In this document: piece by piece, positions 30,491-38,946 of the stretch
Position numbering within the stretch: position 1 is the stretch's first letter
Layout of the letters: the number at the start of each line of letters is the position of its first letter
The notes under the pieces: generated by a model
Database searches by the model: none
The model's input: only the letters and a program-made list of their open reading frames with translations
Told to the model about the DNA's origin: nothing
Program-made: the position numbers and the translations under genes
NCBI GenBank assembly: GCA_037176905.1
Contig: JBBBWG010000016.1
Coordinates: forward strand, 1 to 38,946
From: Azolla pinnata
Lineage: Eukaryota; Streptophyta; Polypodiopsida; Salviniales; Salviniaceae
Direction: 5' to 3'
Length of the DNA stretch: 38,946 nucleotides

Positions 30491-31688
30491 TGTGTCAACA
30501 CGTCCGTATGAAACCAGACGTGTGTTCGAGAATGATTCGATAATTCGGATTTGATTATAAATATATATATGATGCTAATTGTGCACACAGTGTTGTGACT
30601 CGACCTAGCAAGTCAATCTTTATGCAAATGGGGGCTATGGAGAGACGATCTGTGGGCGGGTTGCCGGATAAGCTTATCCACATTGGTCCAAGTTGACTTC
30701 TCATAACCGGCTCGAGTCGCTTGCCCCACCTCTTCATTAATGCATATCCCTAGTCAAAACCCAATCTGGGTAGAGAGAAAGGAGCTCCCATGGTTGCTTG
30801 GAAGATCGGATGCAGATGACGACCAGGGACCACTGTCTTGGAGCTTCATCCCCCTTGAAATGCTTCGAATAAAACCAATCTTTTGTCAAGGAAAATGCGG
30901 TCGAATGTTAAGCAATCGGTCGGATCGAGATCTTCCGGTGGACTCCAAGATCTACGGCTCGTCCATCAACTCCCCAATTGTGATTCAGAGTAATTATCTA
31001 AGGTCAAACTTCTGAGGTATAATCCAAAGGTAAAAATACTCCATGGTACTGCACATAGATGATATTTTGTTACTCGTTTTTCCGTCCTTTACTCAGTTAT
31101 CAGTCACTTCCTTTTACCTACTATGTTCGTGCTTTCTCTATGAGATACGTAATGCTCAGTAAACATAAGGCAGAATATCAAATGATAAGCTTATCACATT
31201 TCCTACAATTCCAGGCCTGCAGTTGTAGGTGACCATATATAAACCTGGATCTTACTCAGATATGTATTGACTGTGAAGCAAATAGTAAAAAAGAAAAAAG
31301 AAAACACTCCAGGTTATCAAGGCTTGCTTTATATTGCATTATTGAGTGAATTTAACAGCATTTAATCATCCAGTGTGACGATCTGAAAGCCAGTATTTAC
31401 ATATATGTAGTATATACTAATCCTATCCTAGCATCCTAATCAACTTTACAGTCTTGACTTCGTGAGTAAAAATATTTGAAAGAGGATAAATAGTGGAAAT
31501 CATTTCCCTGTGCCATCACCTACACATTTATGTACACGTTCCTAGGCATCACCTTTGCTAACATGATACAGAACTCTTGATAGTATGGGCCAGTATTATT
31601 CTTCACATATGAATACCTTGTCAGAAACAATGATGCCTTGTCTCAAGAGATGAGTATTTGAACTGTACAATGAATGGTTTTTTTCCCT
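30491..31688. other. Intergenic, includes the 3' UTR of the second RING gene
   Basis: No recognised gene. The plus-strand frame at 30740-31015 (91 codons) has no known domain. AT-rich sequence from about 31020 on probably includes the 3' UTR of the minus-strand gene. Confidence 0.5.
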
Positions 31689-33341
31689 TCAAGAGGCTGA
31701 TGTCTTGCAAATTGGGCACTGATCTTTTAGTAAAAGCCACTCCTCAATACATCTGAAATGATGGTTATGCCCGCATCTTAACATGCCTAGCTCACTACCT
31801 TCTTCATAGTCCACCTACACATATAACAGGGTATGATGCAAATGTAAAACAGCAAATTCAGCATTTGATAAGTGAATAAAGTCCTGAGTATATCAAGTAT
31901 ATTTACCTGGCAAATACTGCACTTGAGTTGGGCATCCTCTTGACCAGAAATAATGTTATCGGTGTAAACATGGCTTTTTAAACATCCTGAGATCATCTCT
32001 TTCTTCAGGCCAGTGCAAACACTTCCGATTCTTTCTTCTAAAGCAAGGAGTTCCTAGTCATACAAGAACATGTTACTGTTTCTTATCCATGGGCAGAAAA
32101 TTGTTTTATGGTGAAACAATAAAAAAATGCATACTTCATAAGACATGTGGTCAATATCTAGGCGCAAATCCCTATATTGATCTTGAGCATGTACTCCCGC
32201 AAGGAACATATTGGCTTCCCACATAAACACTTGCTGGAAAACAGGAGCAAACTAAATCATAATCATTTTATATATTTCTGCACTGCTTACCAGCTTTCGA
32301 CACATTTTACCAGTTTCAAATAATTTTCCATGACAAGTAAATAGAATGTTTTCTCTCTGATTGCAAGTTAATTACCTGGGGCAATCCATATGTCAGACAC
32401 TCCTGGTTTTCGTGAAAAGGTTCAAATGGGAACTGCCTGAAGGATCTGAAAACAGGAGTCTCTGATGTCGATCGTACACGATAACCCTCTTGATAATCTG
32501 GAGATGCAGCTAATCTATTCATATTAGGACTCTGAAGAGCACTTGTATATGCCCTTCGCGCATCAGGATTCGACAAATACAGATCTGGACTGCTCATGTA
32601 GGATAGCGGAGATGAGATTACTTCATGAGACCGTGCCCGATGGGACAAGCCAAACAAGAAAGGCATTCTTGCTTGAGGACTTGAAGATGACGCGGAGAAG
32701 ACTGAAGAAGCAAGATTAAGAGGAGGATGAGAAAGGGTTCTTGGAGCATTGGCAGACAAGCCAGAATCAACTCGTAGACCAGTTGTGCTTCTCTGTGAAC
32801 TGGACTCGCAACCATGTACATCAATACTCCCACTTCTTGCTAAACTTTGTACTTCATCGTTAGTGAGAGATAATGACGAAAAGATTTCATAGGATGCTGA
32901 TGAAGTTCTAGGGGTTCCTTGTTCAAGCCTGCTTTGACCATCATTTGATGGGTATAATGCATGATCTATATGAGAAAGGTTATCACTGGACTTGGTGATT
33001 GGTCGTTGCATTAAGCACCAGTTTCCTCCACCATAAAATGACGAGAATTGTCTTGACACAGAAGCCGGATCATCTCTATTGGTTGACAATCCTCGTTTGC
33101 GAAAAAAGCCTCTGAGTCTATACAGTAAACCCCTGTACTGCAATGCCTTCCTTCGCTGTACAAATCCATCAATACCTTCATTGCAGTGCACAACACTCTG
33201 GGGTATACGTTTATCACGCGTCGAGGTTCTAGGAGCCCTTGAAGGAAGTGCCTCCGAGGAGGAAGTACAAGTCAACTTTCTTAAGCTTTGCCAGCTTTTC
33301 CTGAGCTTTATGCTATAACCCGAGAACATGGTTCCTTCCAT
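31689..33341 (-). CDS. RING-H2 E3 ubiquitin ligase, MBR/HIP1-like
   Basis: Minus-strand exons 33341-32376, 32233-32135, 32053-31907 and 31814-31689 join in phase to 445 aa. The first 320 residues are Ser/Arg-rich and probably disordered. The C-terminal block is the family signature: QVFMWEANMFLAGVHAQDQY, RDLRLDIDHMSYEELLALEE, RIGSVCTGLKKEM, then the RING-H2 C400-C403, C418-H420, H423-C426, C437-C440 with CIEEW and CPICK. An intron splits the RING after Gln404. Arabidopsis relatives include MBR1/MBR2, which ubiquitinate MED25, and HIP1/RHG1A-like proteins. ATG 33341 is the first in this exon, but the frame is open upstream to an acceptor-like CCCTCAG near 33413 (reading GVWKGPFGHPRFRVRV), so the true start may lie in an upstream exon. 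The E3 family call is firm; the N-terminus is not. Confidence 0.93.
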
Positions 33342-35549
33342 TAGAAGCCCTTTAGAAATGCTAATAACTCTAACACGAAATCTAGGATGCCCAAATGGAC
33401 CCTTCCAAACTCCTGAGGGTAAGTAAGCCTTGTAATTTAATACAACCCTTATCTTGTTTTTGTGCTAGGAATCTGTCATTACAATTTAGTGCTTATCAGC
33501 CAACCATTCTAGGTAGGAAATTGTAAAAAGTCTCCTTTCCATTCCATTTGCATAACTATTATGCTGGAACTAAAATATCTTCCGGATCATCCTTCCAAAT
33601 TGCCTTAGACAATATTGCATTACACCTGCTCCTAATAAAAGAACAGAGATTTACAAAAGCTGTGAGAAAAAGGTTTCTAAATTAAACACCAGTGTACTTC
33701 GTATGTCCAAGACACCCCTTCTTGTTAAAAAGACTACCAGATGTACACATTTAAGAAGAAATGAGTCTAGCTACCTTGCAATAGATCGATATCATCACAA
33801 TGTGTTTAGCACTTAAACTTCTGTTTAGTGGTATGGATCTTCAGAGTAAATAAAGCTATGAACGCTATTTCGTAATGCATGATGCAGAATTTCTGAAAAC
33901 TACTTGTCAGATGCTACCAATTGCCTTTCTATTTTATGAGACCTTTTTTTGGTCTTTTATTCTTTCTATGATTATTGGAATAGTCTGAAATATACAATGT
34001 GAATATGTAATGGGAACTCTGTTGAGAAATGTTTCCACAGTTGATAAGTTGCTTGATAGATTATTTATCCTTCCTAGGTCTATCCTACTGATAATTGGTC
34101 CAATCAAATATATCCTTTTACATGGCATAGAAGAATTCAAACTGTTTTTCTCTGAATTTTATCCCAATTATCGATATATCTTCACAATGTGAATTATTAA
34201 TTCAATGCCAATACTAGTATTCTATTAGCCCAAGAAATGGTCCTACACCACTTCTTACACTATATTCTTCAATCATATATCACTTCTTATACAATATTCC
34301 TTCATATCGAACACGAATTTTCACAGGAGTAATTTTTCTTGATAAGTGATGAAAGGATGAACATTTTTGGGGAAGACGGTAATCCAATCAGTAACGAATG
34401 CAATTTTCGCAAGAATTATGTATTAAGTAAGGGTTTTACTTTGATTTTGATGTCCCATTAATATGTACAAATAGAAAAAAGAATGTTTCTTGCCTAAAAG
34501 GAGGGAGACAAGATGAGATCCTGATCAATTTTCAGTTGCACTCTTGAACGACGTTGAAAGCTTACACTCCAAATGTACAGTAAACTCAACATATGAAAAA
34601 TTGCAATCTCAACTACAGCTGACACAATATGACCCTGGCTTCCCCCAAGAAACCTAGCTCATGAAGAATCATATCCTTCTCCAAAATCAGAATCCCTGAG
34701 AGTCCTCGTTCTACCCCCACATAAAGGTGAGAAAAAACATGGTATCGTTCGGGATACATGTACCGATTTTGAGGCATTAGTTTCTGAGAAGGAAATCTCG
34801 AAGGAAATTTGATTAAATGTGGTTCGTCCTTCTATGACATAAAAATGGTAATCGACCAGAAAGTTCCTGGATAAAGACTTAGTCCTATAGGAATGTTGAC
34901 TTAGCTGTGCAAGAATGTTCATGGATCCAGGTCTTGTTTATGTATAACATGTATGAAAAAATATAAAGAAACTAATTTCAAACAAGCACGTAGCTATGGG
35001 TCTATGTAGATCCCAACCAGAAAGAGGTTATTTGAATACCCTTGTTCTACCTACTATCATTCCATGTGAGTACAAGGGCACTGCTGTTTAGAAACACGTG
35101 GATTTTGGAGGCATGGATTGGAGTTGCTTCAAAGTCTTCAGTCATGACCAATATAAGTAGCAAAAACTGCCTCAAGTCATACCAAATTATGGAGTATGTA
35201 CAATCTAACAACTTACTTTTCCAGGTTTCCCGAACTTACACACGTTTGATTGATTCAATGAATCAAGATGACCTTCATATGAAGGTAAAGAAACATATGC
35301 ATGGGTATTCTCTCAGAAGTCAATCGTTCCTGCAAAGAATTCATTCTCGAATTCAAAGGACGAACCAAACGGACAGCTTGCCAACGTGCCAACTCTGCAA
35401 GCTAGATTTTCCACAGATTTTGCATCGTTGATTCTTTGTTCTGAGTATAGCGTAGTGAAGTCCCTTTCTGTCTTCGGAAAGGAGGCGAGTGCTCGCCTTC
35501 AAATTGCTCGCTGATGGATTTGGGAAGGGAAAAGGGAGATAGAACTCAC
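33342..35549 (-). other. Probable leader intron(s) of the MBR/HIP1-like gene
   Basis: AT-rich sequence between the main coding exon and an upstream leader exon. Frames such as 34659-34922 (minus) and 35042-35431 (plus) have no recognised domains. A further small coding exon may be hidden here, since the frame upstream of 33341 stays open. Confidence 0.4.
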
Positions 35550-35870
35550 CTGCTGTGTGAGCTCATCCGATGACGTTAAGGCAAGGCTCGGGACGTTAGT
35601 AAGGCCTGAATACGCGGTGCCCGTGCGACGATCGCAAGAACCGGGCGGAGATCGGCAAGGGTTCGGAAGTGGGAGACGAGATTAGCTCCCGACTGCTTGC
35701 ACACAGGACGGCGGGGAACACCGAGATGAAGGCCTCATCGCGATTCGGCGGCGGCGGCGCCGAGAAGGACGAAGACGAGGCACAGGGGGTGGAGAGGCGG
35801 AAGCTCTTCCAATCCGCTGCGCAGAGGAGGAGATGAAACCCTAATCGCGAGCGATGGCGATGGCGATGGC
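35550..35870 (-). other. Probable first exon (mostly leader) of the MBR/HIP1-like gene
   Basis: On the minus strand the sequence begins GCGATTAGGGTTTCATCTCC, a classic plant leader motif. It is GC-rich and ends at CACAGCAG|GTGAGTTC (35550/35549), a strong donor. It contains an 18-codon upstream frame (MRPSSRCSPPSCVQAV...) and a late ATG (ATG AGC TCA CAC AGC AG) that would be in phase 2 at the donor. Linking it to the RING gene 2.2 kb away is inference from strand and spacing. Confidence 0.6.
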
Positions 35871-36106
35871 GACGGCGACGCAGAGAAAGAAACCGCAGAG
35901 AAACGGGAAAAGCAAAGATAATCGGGAAGACTGGAAAAAACAAATAAAGAAATAAATAGAACATTTTCTATTTAACTGAAACGTTAAGAAAAAAAAAACA
36001 AATTGGCAGAAAAAAGAAAAAGAAAAAACAAAATGGCAAAAAAAAAAAGAAAAGAAAACAAAACAAAAAAACAAACAAAAGAAACCGAGAATTAATTAGG
36101 GAATTA

Positions 36107-36158
36107 TGACGTCACCCCGCGTCACGAGCGCCACGTGTGGCGGGCACGTGTGACGTCA
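36107..36158 (-). promoter_or_regulatory. CRE / G-box / G-box / CRE cluster
   Basis: TGACGTCA at 36107-36114 and 36151-36158 flank CACGTG at 36132-36137 and 36145-36150. These are the palindromic binding sites of plant bZIP (TGA/GBF/ABF/HY5) and bHLH (PIF) factors; the CACGTGTG context also fits an ABA-response element. The cluster is about 240-290 bp upstream of the leader exon at 35550-35870, a normal proximal promoter position for that minus-strand gene. Confidence 0.7.
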
Positions 36159-36166
36159 TTCTAGTA

Positions 36167-36265
36167 AATTAATCATTGCCAATTTCCGAGTTTTTGTTTA
36201 TTTTTGAAAAACATAAAAAAAATATATGGACAGAGGCAAGACTCGGAAATTGGCAATGATTAATT
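36167..36265. repeat. Perfect 25-bp inverted repeat with 49-nt loop
   Basis: The arm at 36167-36191 (AATTAATCATTGCCAATTTC and 5 more bases) is the exact reverse complement of 36241-36265. The loop is AT-rich. It starts 9 bp beyond the CRE/G-box cluster. Confidence 0.95.
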
Positions 36266-36289
36266 AATTAATTAGAAATAGATATTTCT

Positions 36290-36620
36290 GAAGCGTGGAG
36301 TTTTTACTGGTAGTAAAATAATCCGATCGATCTGTCGATCGAATTTTATTTGTAGCAGGATCGATCGATGAATCAACTGATCGAACAATCGAATTTTCCG
36401 CTAGCAAGATCGATCGATCGACCGAATGATGAGTCAAACAGAACGATCCAATCCGATTCAGTAACAAAAGCCGATCGAGCGAGTTAATGCCAGAAATGTC
36501 AGTCAACCTATTGATCGGCCGCCATCAGCAATGATCGACTGATCGAGCAGGTGGCAATAACTGGTAATTGACCGATTAATGGTCTATTTAATATCGATGA
36601 TCATCGATCGATCGACTGAT
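36290..36620. repeat. GATCGATC-rich stretch
   Basis: CGATCGAT, GTCGATCGAAT and CTGATCGA phrases recur irregularly, about every 15-40 bp, without a clear fixed unit. Similar GATCGA-rich wording occurs in the minisatellite at 29.0-29.6 kb. Confidence 0.6.
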
Positions 36621-36985
36621 CGCTGGGAGCGACAATACAAGTCCCAACCTTGTTTATTGCTTGATTTCATAAATGCTAAGTCCCTGTCCGATCGAGTTTA
36701 TATCTTATCGATAATTTATCTTTATTAAGTCGCAATGTTTGCCGCATTGTTGTACATGGACCTGGGCAGTCGGATGCCTTTAAGGTCCGACCATGGATGG
36801 AGCTTCAATTACCTGTGTTTGCGAGTAATCAGGTGCCTAATTTATGGAGATTGATTCATTTATAATCAGATGAACTGTCGCCATTAGTCATGCATGTGGT
36901 TGAGGGCCTTCATCAGTGCTTCGTGAGTAAGTAGTACTGAAATCCGAATCCAGCTCAGATATCGGCAACGGCTTGGTTCGGCTTA
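36621..36985. other. Intergenic, no gene seen
   Basis: Only short frames; no RNA gene or element end recognised. Confidence 0.5.
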
Positions 36986-36989
36986 ACCT

Positions 36990-37165
36990 ATGAAGCCAAT
37001 CTCAAGCCAAATCGTTTAAGCCTGAGCCGTTTAAGGAAAAGCGTAAGCTTGAATTGATTCAAACGGGTTAAGACGTAAATTGGTTTAGGCCAAACCGATT
37101 AAGAATTAAACCGGTTTAGGCGAAACTTAACGGCTCCAAGCCGGTTAGACCGAGTCGTTAGAAGC
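36990..37165. repeat. Short degenerate repeat of CCGGTTTAAG-like words
   Basis: Words such as ATCGTTTAAGCC, GCCGTTTAAGG, CGGGTTAAGAC, TTGGTTTAGGCC, AACCGATTAAG, AACCGGTTTAGG and CCGGTTAGACC follow one another about every 14-22 bp. Many are near-palindromic around CCGG. Confidence 0.65.
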
Positions 37166-38240
37166 TGAAGCCGAGCACCTAATCCAGATGTAAAACCCTT
37201 CCTTTCACGTCGAAATGGGCGCCTTCGAATTCGATCATCGGTGCCATCTTATCCCAGCCTGACACACAACTCGATTTTGACAAATTTGTTACGCTGGAAA
37301 ATCAACCATTTAGTGTGTGATGGGGAGCGGCATTGCCGGAAGAATGACGATAGCCGTAATATGGTTGGGGCAGAAGAAGAGCATGTCCAAGTGATGTATT
37401 GTATTTTTTATGATCACTCGTTCGCTACGATTGACGTATGTTGGTTGGCAGGCTATCTTAGTCGACGATGAAGTATCTGTTCCACTTGCGGCACCATCCA
37501 GGAAGGTTTGGCACCTTTTCTTCGATGGTCAGACGATTTGGGGTGGGGGTGATGCCAATGCTCAGTAGCTCGAATGCTTATCGCGACCTGATCGATTGCT
37601 TACTCTGTTCCCAAAATTAGCAGAGTCAGTATAAACCAGAATAATAATACACTCGCAAAGCAGAGTTCACAAATTGTGGCAACGAAGCCACTACGTATGT
37701 ACGTTTCGAGGCTGACTGTGAACTTCTATCCAGAAATGTTAGATATTGAATCAAAAGAATAAGACCCATTTCGTGCACGATACTTTCCGCTTTTAAAGGT
37801 ATGGATCTGAAACAACCATCAGCTCCAAGCCAAAAACACAAAAAACACACCAGAAGTTTGTGGTCCATGACGAAGATCTCTTTCACCCGTCTTCACCACG
37901 AACCTCCCGGTAGGGAAGAGCCATCTTAGTGTGTAATTCCATTCCGAATGCAAAACATCTCCTTTTGAAAAGCGTAGCCCGTGTTGCCGCCGCTTGTTTT
38001 ACTAGAGAGCCGAAAGCAAAATTCCGTACGACTCTTGTGTTTCCCTCTGTATGTATATGTGTGCGTGCTTGCCTGTCACTCACGGCTCCGATCCGACGGA
38101 CGAGAGAGGTTTGATTCACTGCTCTCCTTTTGTCGACTCTGGACGGCCGGCGCGCCGATTGGCAAACCGTCGTTTCTTCTGGTGTTTGCAGAGAGCCGAA
38201 TTTCTCGCGAATACAAGTGGATGATCTAGATGCTTGCAGC
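37166..38240. other. No gene recognised
   Basis: Short frames on both strands, the longest 119 codons on the minus strand at 37883-38242 with no known motif. This could be part of the upstream region of the gene starting near 38847. Confidence 0.4.
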
Positions 38241-38326
38241 AAATATGTTGCTGTGAGATTAACAAGGGATCGAGCTCAGATGTTTCGGGTCGGGGCTCCG
38301 GAGAAATATGTTGCTGTGAGATTAAC
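38241..38326 (+). repeat. 23-bp direct repeat
   Basis: AAATATGTTGCTGTGAGATT plus AAC occurs at 38241-38263 and 38304-38326 (offset 63 bp). The second copy runs into an 11-base C tract. Confidence 0.95.
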
Positions 38327-38684
38327 CCCCCCCCTCCCCTGGGCGACGACGCTACGATCCGTTGAAACTCGTTCGTTACTTACGGTCTCTGTCGTCGGGA
38401 ACGAGACGCATTTTGGCATCGCACGGATCGCAGCCGAGCGCGTGGTCTCTTGTGTGATTTGGGGAAGTGAGAGCCTCTGCACGACGGCGGTCGGGGCCGA
38501 GAGAGCCGATTTCGTCCGACTCTTCCACAAGGGAGGAGAGGTAGTTTGCGTCGTGGCGTGGCCGGCTTGCGCGGCGTGCGCAGATGGGCGGCGAGGATTC
38601 CGTGTACGGCGAGGCGAGCGAGCGGATACCCTTTTTTGTTCTTTCTTTTTATTCAAAGGGGGCGGCAGAGAGGTTAGAAACAAA

Positions 38685-38848
38685 ACAACAACAACAACAA
38701 CAACAACAACAGCAAGGAAGAAGAAGAAGAAGGAAGAAAGGAAGAGGATCGAATCGGGGATTTCGGATTGGTTCGGGGAATCGAACGGGATTCGGACCGT
38801 GGAATCGGGGATTTCGGATTGGTTCGGGGAATCGAACGGGATTCGGAT
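38685..38848 (+). repeat. (CAA)n and two 51-bp tandem copies before the last gene
   Basis: (CAA)n lies at 38685-38712 and (GAAG)/(GAA) purines follow. The unit beginning GAATCGGGGATTTCGGATTG starts at 38751 and 38802, a 51-bp period. The two copies are near identical; the second ends at the ATG of the downstream reading frame. Because 51 is a multiple of three, an upstream frame (38584-38865) carries the repeat as NRGFRIGSGNRTGFG twice. Confidence 0.93.
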
Positions 38849-38946
38849 GGGAGGAGCGGGGCTAGCGGTTTGGGCGGCGGCGGTTGGGGCGGCGTTGGCG
38901 TTGGTGCAGTGGGCGGCGTGGATGGTGGGGAGTTGGGCGCCGGGCC
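38847..38946 (+). CDS. Start of a truncated gene with a hydrophobic N-terminus
   Basis: ATG at 38847 (CGGATGG context, G at +4) opens a frame that stays open to the window edge, 33 codons. It reads MGGAGLAVWAAAVGAALALV, then QWAAWMVGSWAPG, a typical signal anchor or first membrane helix rich in Ala/Val/Trp. The local shift to high GC and the purine-rich leader upstream support a gene start. The family cannot be told from this much; many ER-anchored enzymes begin this way. A longer upstream frame starting at 38584 overlaps this ATG in another frame, so it would be an overlapping upstream ORF if transcribed. Confidence 0.5.
   Translation, partial: MGGAGLAVWAAAVGAALALVQWAAWMVGSWAPG

Overview
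This is nuclear DNA of a land plant. The coding regions are split by GT-AG introns, the leaders carry the plant-typical 'gattagggttt' motif, and the genes include a PLS-class pentatricopeptide-repeat (PPR) gene and a protease-dead plastid FtsH homologue, both plant hallmarks. The intronless PPR gene has six very similar P-L-S triplets and sits beside a broken relative, which resembles the expanded PPR families of ferns and lycophytes. Six recognisable genes in 39 kb is dense, so I infer a fairly compact seed-free vascular plant genome; the species is not provable from the window. One 100-N assembly gap lies at 19197-19296.

Layout. 1-1.1 kb: two tandem repeat arrays (83-bp and ~50-bp units). 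1.3-2.3 kb: a doubtful secreted-protein candidate. 4.18-5.09 kb (+): LSM2, a U6 snRNA/mRNA-decay ring subunit, with an exon that carries only the start codon. 5.1-8.0 kb: no gene seen. 8.0-9.7 kb: microsatellite-rich leader of the next gene. 9.68-14.09 kb (+): a five-exon AVT6-type amino acid transporter. 15.4-15.7 kb: a duplicated leader module. 15.84-18.18 kb (+): a 781-aa intronless PPR protein. 18.77-19.13 kb (-): an inverted, deleted copy of part of that PPR gene with its leader. 19.42-24.18 kb (+): a four-exon, 716-aa FtsH-like AAA protein without the peptidase domain (FTSHi3-like). 25.38-29.78 kb (-): a three-exon membrane RING-H2 protein, reconstructed here from exons far apart. 31.69-33.34 kb (-), with a probable leader exon at 35.55-35.87 kb: a 445-aa MBR/HIP1-like RING-H2 E3 ligase. 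36.1-36.3 kb: a symmetrical bZIP/bHLH site cluster and a perfect 25-bp inverted repeat. 37-38.8 kb: repeats. 38.85 kb to the end (+): the start of a truncated gene with a hydrophobic N-terminus.

The genes do not form a pathway. They are ordinary housekeeping, transport, organelle and ubiquitin genes placed next to each other. I found no convincing new multi-gene system. The points most worth a second look are structural: the PPR gene with its inverted partial copy (a possible hairpin RNA source), a tandem duplication of an exon/intron boundary in the FTSHi3-like gene whose second donor is mutated, the promoter-proximal 25-bp hairpin, and the repeat-filled first intron of the first RING gene.
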